DNA of 64,000 nt, taken from an uncultured Christensenella sp. GTDB taxonomy: Bacteria; Bacillota; Clostridia; Christensenellales; Borkfalkiaceae. This document shows positions 16,899 to 25,033 of this stretch, in pieces. The stretch lies in contig CAJTLT010000008.1 in assembly GCA_910577375.1 (NCBI GenBank), forward strand, positions 11,693 through 75,692, in the 5' to 3' direction. The notes beneath the pieces were generated by a model. That model was not told the DNA's origin and searched no databases. It saw only the letters and a list, made by a program, of their open reading frames with translations. A program made the translations under genes and the position numbers. Position 1 is the stretch's first letter. Each line of letters opens with the position of its first letter.

Positions 16899-17906
16899 AT
16901 GGTTAAGTATTTCTTTTCCGCAGAGGACGGAAAGCTCGGAAGGATTGAGGATTTTAAAGATTTATGCTGGGTTGATATGGTTGACCCGACCGACGACGAG
17001 TGCGAGGACGTTTCAAAATTTTCGGGCGTGCCCGAGGATATGATAAAAGCCGCGCTGGACGAAGAAGAACGCGCGCGTTCGGAATTCGACGAGGGTTGCA
17101 GCATGTTCGTAGTCGACTGCCCGATTATGGAAGAGGGCGCGAACGGCGACGTGTATACCACCCTTCCCCTTTCAATTATTTATAACAAGCGGTGCATAAT
17201 TACGGTAAGCTTAAAAGGCAACACCGTTTTGAAGAATTTTATTACTGGGCGGGAGCGGGTTTTTTGCGACAAGCCCGTGCATTTTGCCCTTACTTTTATG
17301 CTGAACAATGCGAAGAGGTTTTTGTATTGTCTTAAACAGATTGACCGCAAAAACCACCGTATTCAGAACGAAGTGGGCAGAACGATGAAGAACGAGGAAA
17401 TTATACAGCTTTTGGATTTGCAGAATTCGCTTGTATACTTTTCTACCTCTTTAAACGCAAACGAGCGCGTGCATGAGAAGCTTTCTAAAGTTGAGGCGGT
17501 TGCGACGCGCGAGGATTATCAGGACCTTTACGACGACGTAAGCATAGAGAACAAGCAGGCAATAGAAACCTGTAACATTTACAAAAACATACTGAGCGTT
17601 ACCATGGACGCATACGGTTCGGTTATTTCTAACAACTCCAACGATTCCATGCGCAAGCTTACGATAATAACGATTTTGCTTGCCGTGCCCACTATGATTG
17701 CGGGATTCTGGGGAATGAATATGCCCGTACCCGGGGAATCGGGGGTAACGCTGGCGCAGACCGCGTGGTTCTGGCTGGTTATTTTGGGAACAGCCGTTCT
17801 GACGGCGGCCATTGCGCTGATTATTGTTAAGGGGAATCCCTTCGGGAAGCTGCAACGTTTGAAGAGAAAGCACAGAAAAGACAAAAAAGACAAGAAGGAC
17901 AAATAA
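16899..17906 (+). CDS. corA: CorA-family Mg2+/divalent cation channel
   Basis: This 335-residue protein has the CorA layout: a cytoplasmic N-terminal alpha/beta domain, a long helix (about residues 120-250), then two C-terminal transmembrane helices. The GMN signature 'AGFWGMNMPVPGE' is at the end of TM1, near residue 272, and TM2 is 'WFWLVILGTAVLTAAIALII'. The tail is strongly basic (KRKHRKDKKDKKDK). CorA forms a pentameric channel for Mg2+ uptake. It is followed with no gap by a FmdB-like zinc-ribbon gene. Confidence 0.93.
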   Translation: MVKYFFSAEDGKLGRIEDFKDLCWVDMVDPTDDECEDVSKFSGVPEDMIKAALDEEERARSEFDEGCSMFVVDCPIMEEGANGDVYTTLPLSIIYNKRCIITVSLKGNTVLKNFITGRERVFCDKPVHFALTFMLNNAKRFLYCLKQIDRKNHRIQNEVGRTMKNEEIIQLLDLQNSLVYFSTSLNANERVHEKLSKVEAVATREDYQDLYDDVSIENKQAIETCNIYKNILSVTMDAYGSVISNNSNDSMRKLTIITILLAVPTMIAGFWGMNMPVPGESGVTLAQTAWFWLVILGTAVLTAAIALIIVKGNPFGKLQRLKRKHRKDKKDKKDK

Positions 17907-18104
17907 ATGCCGCTTTTGCAATACAAATGCGCGCGGTGCAAAAAATCGTTCGAGGAGCTTGTGAAAAAGTTCGACTGCGAGGTTTTCTGCCCCGTCTGCG
18001 GTGAAAAATGTGACAGGGATTATTCGGGAGAGGTGTTTTCTTCCACCGGAAAGCCGACAAAGAAGTGCAGCGGAAACTGCAAAACGTGCGGCGGGTGCAA
18101 ATAA
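17907..18104 (+). CDS. FmdB-type zinc-ribbon protein
   Basis: This 65-residue protein begins 'MPLLQYKCARCKKSFEEL', the zinc-ribbon pattern of the FmdB/putative regulatory family, with CxxC pairs at 8/11 and in 'FCPVCGEKC'. A second Cys cluster ends the protein ('CSGNCKTCGGCK'), which could be a metal-binding tail. Its ATG directly follows the corA stop codon, so the two are co-translated. The family has no proven function. Confidence 0.8.
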   Translation: MPLLQYKCARCKKSFEELVKKFDCEVFCPVCGEKCDRDYSGEVFSSTGKPTKKCSGNCKTCGGCK

Positions 18105-18225
18105 AAATTTACTTAAAAACATACGGAGGCTATACGCCTCCTTTTTTTATGCAAAAAAATTTCGGTTGCGCGGTTTATTTTTTTATTTTAAGGCAATAAC
18201 ACACTTGTATTCACGGAGGAACGTT

Positions 18226-18648
18226 ATGCGTAAGGCAGTAAATCTTGTTTTTATAACCGTTTGCACGCTTGCCATTGTTGCGGCGCTTTGCGTTTTGCCG
18301 CAAAGGCTTTGCTTTATTGACGGCGCGGATTACAAGTTTTATTGCGGGACGAGCTCCAAAGACTGCAAGACGGTTGACGTTTGCGGCAATGCGGCGGTTG
18401 AAAGGCTTTGCCTTAAAAACGTTTGCGGGGAGAGCGCGGTTTACGAAAATTTTAATCTGGAAGATTTTTTGACGCGGTTTGACGGGGAAATCGTGTTTGT
18501 TGAAGAGCTTTCGGACAGCGTGAACTATTATTGCAGAGCGGACTTACCTTATTCGGTAAATTTATACGGCGAAGAGATAAACCTGCACATATCGGTGCGG
18601 GGCGGAACGGCAAGAGCGGGTTCGCCGATAATTTTCGGCGGGTACTGA
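18226..18648 (+). CDS. Membrane-anchored protein of unknown function
   Basis: The start chosen is the ATG at 18226 behind CGGAGGAACGTT, giving 140 residues; an upstream open frame has no such site. Residues 5-25 form one hydrophobic anchor or uncleaved signal ('LVFITVCTLAIVAALCVL'). The exported part has seven cysteines in its first half, possibly forming disulphides, and ends 'GSPIIFGGY'. I do not recognise the family. It lies 48 bp upstream of the SpoIIQ-like gene, so a role in sporulation or the envelope is possible, but this is inference. Confidence 0.7.
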   Translation: MRKAVNLVFITVCTLAIVAALCVLPQRLCFIDGADYKFYCGTSSKDCKTVDVCGNAAVERLCLKNVCGESAVYENFNLEDFLTRFDGEIVFVEELSDSVNYYCRADLPYSVNLYGEEINLHISVRGGTARAGSPIIFGGY

Positions 18649-18696
18649 ATAAAAAGCTGAAAGGCTGGCAACAAAATAAAAAAAAGGAGTTAAAAA

Positions 18697-19350
18697 ATGA
18701 AAAACACAGAAAAAAACAAACCTACCAAGAAGAAAATTTTAATGTATTACCTGATTTTGGCGGCTTGCCTTTTGGTAATTGCCGGAATCACCGCGGGCGT
18801 GATTTTTGCGGTGCGCAACAACGGCATTACTAATCCCCCCTCCATCGACGAAGGCAACAAGCCCTCTAACCCCGACGACGGCAACAACGACAATAAAGAC
18901 CCCGACGACAACGACCACGTTGACACTTCCACGCAGTATGAGTTTATCGTGCCCGTTAAGGACGTAAATCTTTCGCAGGCGCATATTTTCGGATATGACA
19001 AAACGCTTGACAGATACCGTTTGCACGAGGGAATGGACTTTAAGTGCGCGGAAGGAACGGAAGTTCTTGCGGCTGTTGACGGAACGGTTAAATCCGTATC
19101 CGTACGCGACGAGCTTTACGGCGCGGTTATTACGATTGAACACGCCGACAACGTTACGACCGTTTACAAGTTTATAAACCCCGTTGAAAACCTTAAGGCG
19201 GGCGACAAAGTTTCCCGCGGGGACGTTATAGGCAAGGTTGCGAAAGCGACCGGCGTTGAGAACGCGGACGGCGACCACCTCCACTTCGAAGTGCTTAAAA
19301 ACAACGTTATGCAGGACCCCGACGATTATCTGGATATTATTTCCAAATAA
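18697..19350 (+). CDS. spoIIQ: SpoIIQ-like M23 (LytM) peptidase
   Basis: This 217-residue protein has a short cytoplasmic start, one transmembrane helix (15-38), a low-complexity linker rich in N/D/P (42-77), and a LytM domain (about 95-212). Zinc motifs are intact: H110-xxx-D114 in 'HEGMDF' and H194-x-H196 in 'DHLHFE'. SpoIIQ is a forespore membrane protein that joins SpoIIIAH across the intermembrane space. Bacillus SpoIIQ lacks catalytic residues, whereas clostridial forms keep them, as here. No spoIID or spoIIIAH is nearby, so a general M23 envelope peptidase is the alternative. RBS is AAAAGGAG. Confidence 0.7.
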   Translation: MKNTEKNKPTKKKILMYYLILAACLLVIAGITAGVIFAVRNNGITNPPSIDEGNKPSNPDDGNNDNKDPDDNDHVDTSTQYEFIVPVKDVNLSQAHIFGYDKTLDRYRLHEGMDFKCAEGTEVLAAVDGTVKSVSVRDELYGAVITIEHADNVTTVYKFINPVENLKAGDKVSRGDVIGKVAKATGVENADGDHLHFEVLKNNVMQDPDDYLDIISK

Positions 19351-19371
19351 AAAATATTTTAAAATTTATGT

Positions 19372-19411
19372 AAACGCCCGCCCTTGGAGCGATTTCCGAG
19401 GGCGGGCGTTT
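19372..19411 (+). terminator. Terminator after the M23 peptidase
   Basis: A 13-bp stem AAACGCCCGCCCT/AGGGCGGGCGTTT (19372-19384 and 19399-19411) lies directly after the spoIIQ-like gene; the following T-tract is weak. Confidence 0.75.
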
Positions 19412-19502
19412 CGCTATAAAAATATCTAAAAATTACCGTTTTACAAGACCGAACGCGCAAATGTTGAGCCATTAACAAATAACGGAAATAAAATGTGAAT
19501 TT

Positions 19503-19673
19503 TAACAAAAAATTGTTAGTATGTGTAATTTTTTAACAGTAAAATTTTTGCAATTTTGTTAAGTTAACATAAATTTTACTTACTAACATAAAATAGTGTT
19601 AGAAAATAACAAAAATCAAAATTAAAAAATTTTTACAAATGTTATTGACTAACAAAAATTAAAGTGATATATT
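19503..19673 (+). promoter_or_regulatory. TAACA/TGTTA box array and sigma-A promoter
   Basis: About ten copies of TAACA or its complement TGTTA occur in some 150 bp of very AT-rich DNA: for example the palindrome TAACAAAAAATTGTTA (19503-19518), TTGTTAAGTTAACAT (about 19556-19570) and CTAACA...TGTTAG (about 19583-19602). The array ends at TTGACT (19645-19650) and TATATT (19668-19673), 17 bp apart. This promoter would transcribe the three short peptide genes. The boxes suggest cooperative binding by one regulator. Confidence 0.6.
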
Positions 19674-19751
19674 TGAGCTGCAATCAGGGAACCCCCCTTG
19701 AAAGCGGTATGATAAAAAGAAAATGAGAAATAAATTTTAGTGAGGTAAGAT

Positions 19752-19811
19752 ATGAAACTGATTAAATATTTACGTTATATTCATAGCCTTATGACTGCTG
19801 CGAGAAGATAA
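19752..19811 (+). CDS. Short cationic peptide (19 aa), cluster member 1
   Basis: This 19-codon gene starts at an ATG behind GTGAGGTAAGAT. The peptide begins MKLIKYLRYI and ends MTAARR: it has six basic residues plus one His, no acidic ones, and could form an amphipathic helix. It is the first of three consecutive short genes, each with its own ribosome binding site, behind one promoter. It could be a leader peptide, a signalling or membrane-active peptide, or a toxin-like peptide. No homologue is recognised. Confidence 0.45.
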   Translation: MKLIKYLRYIHSLMTAARR

Positions 19812-19839
19812 TAGAAAATAAATTGAAAGAGGTGTTTAT

Positions 19840-19935
19840 ATGTATATTTACGAAGAATTGAACGCTTTGGATGAAAACGTGGAAACGTGCGGGGTTTCGT
19901 GCCTCAGCTACGTGGCGCTTAACTGCGGAAGATAA
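19840..19935 (+). CDS. Short Cys-containing peptide (31 aa), cluster member 2
   Basis: This 31-codon gene starts at an ATG behind GAAAGAGGTG. The peptide has an acidic N-terminal half (MYIYEELNALDENVET) and a neutral C-terminal half with three cysteines (C17, C21, C29; CGVSCLSYVALNCGR). This leader/core split resembles a RiPP precursor. The segment C-L-S-Y-V-A is echoed by C-F-D-Y-L-A in the next peptide, so the two look paralogous. No modification enzyme or transporter gene lies nearby in the window, so RiPP status is only a suggestion. Confidence 0.5.
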   Translation: MYIYEELNALDENVETCGVSCLSYVALNCGR

Positions 19936-19983
19936 ATAAAAAGATAAAAAAGGGAAATGAAAGATATTAAAAGGAGTAAAGAA

Positions 19984-20076
19984 ATGTTTTTCAGTTTTGA
20001 CGAAGAAAAGGGCGAAGTTTGCTTCGATTACCTTGCCGCTTACGCAATGTTCATATCCACAAACGGCTTAAAGTAA
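19984..20076 (+). CDS. Short acidic peptide (30 aa), cluster member 3
   Basis: This 30-codon gene starts at the ATG behind AAAAGGAGTAAAGAA; an in-frame ATG at 19957 would add nine residues but its Shine-Dalgarno spacing is too short. The peptide has an acidic start (MFFSFDEEKGEV) and a hydrophobic C-terminal part (CFDYLAAYAMFISTNGLK). The C-F-D-Y-L-A stretch parallels C-L-S-Y-V-A in peptide 2. It is followed by a strong terminator at 20124. Its function is unknown. Confidence 0.5.
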   Translation: MFFSFDEEKGEVCFDYLAAYAMFISTNGLK

Positions 20077-20123
20077 TTATTTATTAAAAGCGGGAAAAAC
20101 CCGCAACACAAACGAAAACGACA

Positions 20124-20149
20124 CGCCGCGGCAAAGCCGCGGCGTTTTT
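20124..20149 (+). terminator. Terminator of the short-peptide cluster
   Basis: A 9-bp GC stem CGCCGCGGC/GCCGCGGCG with loop AAA is followed by five T residues on the plus strand. It lies between the peptide cluster and the convergent MocR gene. Confidence 0.9.
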
Positions 20150-21492
20150 CAGAGCCTTTCGAGAATTTCTTTTGTAAGCCCCGAATAATTTATCACCGCG
20201 CAACATTCAAGCCCTTGCCGCGGGGCGATGAGATAATCCGAAAGGCATTTGAGGTTTACTCCGCGTTCCGCCGCCCTTTCTTTTATTTGCGCGTCGGATT
20301 TTGCGTTCGGGAATTTTACTATTATATGCAAGCCGCTTCCGCTGTCCGTTACCTCACACTCCTCCCCCAAAAGCGCGAGCTTTTCGAGGAGGGCTTTTCT
20401 TATACCTTTGTAGTAGTTTTTCAGTCTGGACAAATGTCTTTCGAAATATCCGCCGTTCAGCATTGCCGCAAGCGCCTTTTGTTCGAACAGCGGAACGACG
20501 TTTGCCGAGGAAGAAAAGAGATTTATATATCTTTCGTACAGGTCGGGTGGCAAGACCATATAGCCGAGGCGCATAGACGGCGCGAGACTTTTGGAAAAAG
20601 TGTTCATATATATGACGCGCGACGGGCACAGCCCGAACATATTTTGGAGGGGTTTGCCCGAAAGACGGAATTCGCTGTCGTAATCGTCTTCTATAACGTA
20701 GCCGCCGACCGAATTTGCCCACTCCGCTATTTTGAGGCGGACGGAAACGGGAGTTACTACACCCGTAGGGAATTGATGGGCGGGCGAAATGTGGACGGCG
20801 TGCGCACCGCTATTTAAAAGCTGTGCGACGTTTACGCCCCTTTCCCCGACGTCAACCGCAACCCATTTTGCGCCGTTCAAAGCGTATGCAGAGGAAATTT
20901 TTCCGTATGACGGATTTTCCACCGCGAAGATTTTATCCCTGCCCAGAAGCTTTATTATTACGCCGTAGAGCTGTTCGGAGCCTGCGCCTATTATTATGCG
21001 GCGGGGGTCTATATCCAGCCCGCGGGAGCGGTAAAGATAATCCGACAGGGCTTGTTGGAGTTCCGGGTCGCCGCCGCAAGGAACGCGTTCGAGAAGGTGT
21101 TCCCCGCAATCGGAAAGCACGAACCGCATAAGGCGCGCCCACGTTGAAAAGGGGAACATATGCGCGGGGGTATTGCCGTTTACGAGGTCGCAGAGGTACT
21201 CTTCTTTTCGTGCGTTTTTTTGCGGGGCTGACTGTTTGCGGGGCGAGATTTCGTGGGAGTTTATCCTTTCCGCAAAATAGCCGCTTCTTTCGCGCGAGCA
21301 AATGTAGCCCTCTGCGAGAAGCTGTTCGTACGCGAGCCATACCGTGGTTACGCTTACTCCGAGTTCTTCCGCAAGGGCGCGCTTGGAGGGGAGCCTTTCC
21401 CCCGCTTTTATTTTGCCGCTTAAAATTTTGGCGCGGATTTGTTCGTAAAGAGAAATATATTTGTTTTTGAAACCGAGGCTTAAATCGAGCAT
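20149..21492 (-). CDS. MocR/PdxR-type regulator (GntR HTH + aminotransferase)
   Basis: This 447-residue protein joins an N-terminal GntR-type winged helix ('GERLPSKRALAEELGVSVTTVWLAYEQL', about residues 35-65) to a fold-type I aminotransferase domain. The PLP-binding segments 'VIEDDYDSEF' and 'NTFSKSLAPSMRLGYM', with the Schiff-base lysine near residue 300, are intact. Such MocR regulators sense PLP or an amino compound; PdxR members control vitamin B6 supply. It is divergent from an ECF S-component gene across a 105-bp region with a palindrome at the promoter, so regulating that transporter is the likely job. PdxR identity is inference. Confidence 0.85.
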   Translation of the reverse strand: MLDLSLGFKNKYISLYEQIRAKILSGKIKAGERLPSKRALAEELGVSVTTVWLAYEQLLAEGYICSRERSGYFAERINSHEISPRKQSAPQKNARKEEYLCDLVNGNTPAHMFPFSTWARLMRFVLSDCGEHLLERVPCGGDPELQQALSDYLYRSRGLDIDPRRIIIGAGSEQLYGVIIKLLGRDKIFAVENPSYGKISSAYALNGAKWVAVDVGERGVNVAQLLNSGAHAVHISPAHQFPTGVVTPVSVRLKIAEWANSVGGYVIEDDYDSEFRLSGKPLQNMFGLCPSRVIYMNTFSKSLAPSMRLGYMVLPPDLYERYINLFSSSANVVPLFEQKALAAMLNGGYFERHLSRLKNYYKGIRKALLEKLALLGEECEVTDSGSGLHIIVKFPNAKSDAQIKERAAERGVNLKCLSDYLIAPRQGLECCAVINYSGLTKEILERL

Positions 21493-21535
21493 AAATCTGG
21501 TATTATAAAAAATAATAAAATTGGTTACACAAATA

Positions 21536-21555
21536 ATATCAGATTTTGATATAAT
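21536..21555 (+). promoter_or_regulatory. Operator-like palindrome over the S-component promoter
   Basis: The inverted repeat ATATCA-GATTT-TGATAT (21536-21552) overlaps the -10 element TATAAT (21550-21555) upstream of the ECF S-component gene. It is the obvious candidate site for the divergent MocR regulator. Confidence 0.5.
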
Positions 21556-21597
21556 AAGTCAAGCGCAACGGATAAATCACAATGAAAGAGGACTGAT

Positions 21598-22287
21598 ATG
21601 AAGAGCAAAAAAGCGTTTTTTACGACCAAATGGATTACATACACTGCAATTATGACCGCGCTTGTGGTGGCCACGGGCTTTATACCCGCGATACCCACGC
21701 CCGCGGGCAGAGTTTACTGGGTTGACGGGGCGGCGCTTATTGCCGCGTTTCTTTTAGACCCGCTTGCGGCGTTTATCGCGGGAGGAGTGGGTTCGTTTTT
21801 ATACGACGTGTTTATGTCGCCCGAAATGATGCTCCCCTCGCTTTTAATTCACGGCTTGCAGGGCGCAGTCGTTTCCGCGCTTTTGCATTTCGTAATCCCC
21901 GAAAAGTTTAAAAAATGGGAGCCGCTTAAAGCGGTTATTGCAGCTTTGGCGGGCGCGGTGATAGTTGTTGCCGGATATTTTATATACCGTGCGGCAACGC
22001 GCGGCGTTCCCGTGGCGGTTGCGAGCATTCCGCGCAACATAATTCAGGAGGCTATAGGCATCGGCATTGCGACGGTAATTTGCTATGCGACGACGTTCAA
22101 GCTTCAGCTTGAGAAAAACAATCTTTTGCCCGACTTCAAAAAGGAGATTTGGGACGAAAAGAAGAAAACGAAACGCGGGGAAGTTATTACGGCGGATATT
22201 GCGGTTGCCGACGGCGGAACAGCGAAAAAGGAGAAAAACGAAAGCACGGAGATTGAAAAACCCGACAAAAACCTGATTGACAAATAA
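21598..22287 (+). CDS. ECF transporter S component, possibly for vitamin B6
   Basis: This 229-residue membrane protein has the S-component pattern 'TYTAIMTALVVATGFIPAIPTPAGRVYWVDGAALIAAFLLDPLAAFIAGGVGSFLYDVF', with about six transmembrane segments, and a charged cytoplasmic tail from about residue 170. S components bind a vitamin and work with a shared EcfT-EcfA-EcfA' module encoded elsewhere. Divergence from a PLP-domain MocR regulator suggests a pyridoxine/pyridoxal transporter (PdxU type), but the substrate is inferred from context only. RBS is GAAAGAGGACT. Confidence 0.8.
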   Translation: MKSKKAFFTTKWITYTAIMTALVVATGFIPAIPTPAGRVYWVDGAALIAAFLLDPLAAFIAGGVGSFLYDVFMSPEMMLPSLLIHGLQGAVVSALLHFVIPEKFKKWEPLKAVIAALAGAVIVVAGYFIYRAATRGVPVAVASIPRNIIQEAIGIGIATVICYATTFKLQLEKNNLLPDFKKEIWDEKKKTKRGEVITADIAVADGGTAKKEKNESTEIEKPDKNLIDK

Positions 22288-22306
22288 TAATCGTGTAAAA
22301 ATATAG

Positions 22307-22345
22307 AGCCGCCCCGCACGAACGTGCGCGGGGCGGCTTTGATTT
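22307..22345 (+). terminator. Terminator after the ECF S-component gene
   Basis: An 11-bp stem AGCCGCCCCGC/GCGGGGCGGCT (22307-22317, 22328-22338) with an inner CACG/CGTG extension is followed by TTGATTTTATTT. Confidence 0.85.
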
Positions 22346-22378
22346 TATTTGGTTTTAATTTGTTTTATGCAACATCTG

Positions 22379-22464
22379 CTATGCGCGGGTTAACGGTATA
22401 TTTAAGCCCAAAACGTTTAAGAGGGCTTTTACCTCTTTAAAGCAGGATTTGCTATCTTCGCAAA
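22379..22464 (-). pseudogene. Duplicated 86-bp internal fragment of hisS
   Basis: Positions 22379-22464 match an internal segment of the hisS gene at 36215-36301 in the same orientation. They differ by about five substitutions and one deleted base, roughly 93% identity by eye. The shared stretch starts CTATGCGCGGGTTAACGG and ends ATCTTCGCAAA. In hisS it encodes part of the region just before 'VNPRIVRGLDYYT'. The deletion breaks the frame and there is no start or stop, so it is a non-functional copy. It marks a small insertion or repair event about 13.8 kb from the parent gene. Confidence 0.85.
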
Positions 22465-22494
22465 ATTTAATAATGTTTATAAATTACGTTATAG

Positions 22495-22641
22495 ATGCAA
22501 AAAGAGAGATTAAAACTTTTAAGGAAAGAAAAAGGTTTATCGCAAACTGAACTTGCGGCGGCAATAGCGTTACCCGACGGATTAAGAGTTGCAATAAAGC
22601 GATTTATAAGTTTTCCGCGATTTTTTCAAGAAATTTTTTAG
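22495..22641 (+). pseudogene. Truncated XRE-family HTH gene remnant
   Basis: From the ATG at 22495 the frame reads MQKERLKLLRKEKGLSQTEL and then AAAIAL, the first half of an XRE helix-turn-helix. It then loses similarity (PDGLRVAIKRF...) and runs through the 3' end of icd to a TAG at 22641. The recognition helix and everything after it are missing. It adjoins the hisS fragment, so the 260 bp between the upstream terminator and icd appears to be a patchwork of gene debris. Confidence 0.65.
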
Positions 22642-23809
22642 AGGAAAGTTTTTGCGGCGTTATCCCCTCCGCATTAAACAGAGGGATAAGGTCGCCCGTC
22701 ATAAATCCGCTTTCAACGGTTTTGAGTGACGCGGCTTCAAGCCTTTCTGCAAAAGCGGAGAGGGTTTTGTTTCCGTCGAGTTCCCCGCGTTTTTTGAGCG
22801 CGCCCGTCCACGCCCATATGGTTGCTATGGGGTTTGTGGAGGTTTCTTCCCCCTTTAGATGATTGTAGTAATGGCGCGTTACAGTGCCGTGAGCCGCCTC
22901 GTATTCGTATTTGTTATCGGGCGAAACGAGAACGGAGCTCATAAGCCCCAGCGAACCGTAAGCGGTTGCGACCATATCGCTCATTACGTCGCCGTCATAA
23001 TTTTTGCACACCCATAAAATTCCGCCCTCGCTGCGCATAACCCGCGCAACGACGTCGTCGATAAGTGTATACATATAATAAATGGCGGCTGTTTCGAAAT
23101 CTTTTTTAAATTCGTTTGAGTAAATTTCGTTGAAAATATCTTTGAAACGGTGGTCGTAAATTTTGGAGACGGTATCTTTTGCGCCGAACCACACGGGCAG
23201 TTTTTGTTCGAGAGCGAACGAAAAGCAGCTGCGGGCGAACGCTTTTATGGAATCTTCGGTATTATGCACGCTCTGCACTATCCCCGCGCCGTTATCGAAA
23301 CCGTGGACGAGAGAGCGTTTTATTTCTTTTCCGTCTTTACAGATTACGAGGTAAGCCTTTTCGCCCTTGCCGCACCTTTCTTCGACGGCGTTGTAAATAT
23401 CGCCGTATGCGTGGCGGGCAATCGTTATGGGGCTTTTCCAGCCGCCGACGTACGGGGTTATTCCCTTAACGATAATCGGCGAACGGAAAACGGTTCCGTC
23501 GAGAATACGGCGGATTGTGCCGTTGGGACTTTTCCACATTTCTTTAAGTCCGTATTCTTCAACCCTTTGAGCGTTTGGCGTTATGGTGGCGCATTTGACG
23601 GCGACGCCGTATTTTTTTGTTGCTTCGGCGGCAAGACAAGTTACCTTGTCTTCCGTTTTGTTTCTGTTTTCAAGACCCAAATCGTAGTATTCGGTTTTTA
23701 AATCCACGAAGGGTTCTATGAGAATTTCTTTTATCCAGCGCCAGAGAACGCGGGTCATTTCGTCGCCGTCCATTTCCACGAGCGGCGTTTGCATTGCGAT
23801 TTTTTGCAT
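22604..23809 (-). CDS. icd: NADP-dependent isocitrate dehydrogenase (type II)
   Basis: This 401-residue enzyme decarboxylates isocitrate to 2-oxoglutarate. It is the eukaryote-like homodimeric type: 'PLVEMDGDEMTRVLW' near the N-terminus, 'ATITPNAQRVEEYGLKEMWKSPNGTIRRILDGTVFR' (substrate loop), 'YDGDVMSDMVATAYGSLGLMSSVLV' and 'EAAHGTVTRHY' for NADP binding. No other TCA-cycle genes are nearby, so it may mainly supply 2-oxoglutarate for glutamate. The gene is transcribed alone. Confidence 0.96.
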   Translation of the reverse strand: MQKIAMQTPLVEMDGDEMTRVLWRWIKEILIEPFVDLKTEYYDLGLENRNKTEDKVTCLAAEATKKYGVAVKCATITPNAQRVEEYGLKEMWKSPNGTIRRILDGTVFRSPIIVKGITPYVGGWKSPITIARHAYGDIYNAVEERCGKGEKAYLVICKDGKEIKRSLVHGFDNGAGIVQSVHNTEDSIKAFARSCFSFALEQKLPVWFGAKDTVSKIYDHRFKDIFNEIYSNEFKKDFETAAIYYMYTLIDDVVARVMRSEGGILWVCKNYDGDVMSDMVATAYGSLGLMSSVLVSPDNKYEYEAAHGTVTRHYYNHLKGEETSTNPIATIWAWTGALKKRGELDGNKTLSAFAERLEAASLKTVESGFMTGDLIPLFNAEGITPQKLSSKKFLEKIAENL

Positions 23810-23835
23810 AGCTTTCCTCTTTGGTAGATTATAAA

Positions 23836-24936
23836 CTATTTGCGCCCGAGTTTACAAGCGTTTGAGGAAATATTTTCAAGCACGCCCGTATGCAGCAGTT
23901 TTTTGCTTTTGCCCGCGGCGAAGTCTTGTTCCGCCTGTTCGATTACTTCTTTAAGTACGCGAGCAAAGTCTTTGAAGCCGCCCGACAAAAGGTAATAAGA
24001 AAGAGAACCCGGAACGGTGTTTATTTCGCTTAAATAAACTTCCTCTTTATCGAGGATATAATCGAAACGGACTATGCCGCGCATATTGAGCTTTTCATAT
24101 ACGGATTTGGTTGTGTTTTTTATGAAATCCGCCGTTTGTTCGGGGATATTTGCGGGGCAATCGCTTTTTGCGCCGCCCTGATATTTATCTTCGAAAGAGA
24201 ATATATCGCCGTCGGCGTGCGGTTCTTCGCATTCCGAGGTTATTACCTTACCGCCGTAAAAGTAAGCGGCGCAGTTTATTTCCCTGCGGTTTTCTATGTA
24301 TTTTTCGATTATTGCGGCGTTATCGTATATGAGCGCGCATTGCAGTGCGGATTTAAGCTTTTCTGCGTTTTCCGCCTTTTCCACGCCGATGCTCGAGCCG
24401 AGGTTTACGGGCTTTACTATTACGGGAAAATCGGGCATATCCGCGCACGAATAAATATCTTCCGCGCTTTTTGCGTATGCGTAACCGACCGTTTTTATGC
24501 CGAGCGCGGACAGAACGAGCTTCGTAAGGTATTTATCCATAAACGCGGAGCTTTCGAATATCCCCGCGCTTGCGAGAGGCAAGCCCGCCGACGAACACAG
24601 ACCGCAGACCGCACCGCCTTCCCCCGCGCCACCGTGACAGCAGTTGAGTGCGCAGTCTGCCGCGAAGAATTTTTTTGGCTTGCCGTGTTTGTTCAGCGTA
24701 TATACGCCGCCCTTTGCCATTATTGCAAGCGGAAACGTTTTATAATTTTCGCCTTTGAAATTTGTTATATCGGAAAGTTTTTCGTGCGAGTACATATCTC
24801 CGTTTTGGGATATATACAGGGGAATTACGTTATATCCCGCGCCCTTTAAAACGTTTATCGCCATTGTTCCCGTGATTACGGAAATTTCGTTTTCGTTGGA
24901 TACTCCGCCGAAAAACACAAGTATTGTTTTTTGCAT
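23836..24936 (-). CDS. ddl: D-alanine--D-alanine ligase
   Basis: This 366-residue ATP-grasp enzyme makes the D-Ala-D-Ala dipeptide of peptidoglycan. Motifs are 'VFFGGVSNENEISVITG' at the N-terminus (Glu for D-Ala 1), 'PVIVKPVNLGSSIGVEKA' (ATP-grasp lid) and 'YLSEINTVPGSLSYYLLSGGF' (metal and D-Ala 2 site). Length is typical. The next gene downstream in the wall pathway, murF, lies immediately upstream here, so both act in the same step series. RBS is GGAGGTGA. Confidence 0.95.
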   Translation of the reverse strand: MQKTILVFFGGVSNENEISVITGTMAINVLKGAGYNVIPLYISQNGDMYSHEKLSDITNFKGENYKTFPLAIMAKGGVYTLNKHGKPKKFFAADCALNCCHGGAGEGGAVCGLCSSAGLPLASAGIFESSAFMDKYLTKLVLSALGIKTVGYAYAKSAEDIYSCADMPDFPVIVKPVNLGSSIGVEKAENAEKLKSALQCALIYDNAAIIEKYIENRREINCAAYFYGGKVITSECEEPHADGDIFSFEDKYQGGAKSDCPANIPEQTADFIKNTTKSVYEKLNMRGIVRFDYILDKEEVYLSEINTVPGSLSYYLLSGGFKDFARVLKEVIEQAEQDFAAGKSKKLLHTGVLENISSNACKLGRK

Positions 24937-25033
24937 AAAAAAATCACCTCCGCTTAAATTTTTCAGCTTTGGTGAACGTTCCGTTTTTTTACGGTATTTT
25001 ATTAAGTTTTTATATGACGGACTTAAATTCCGT

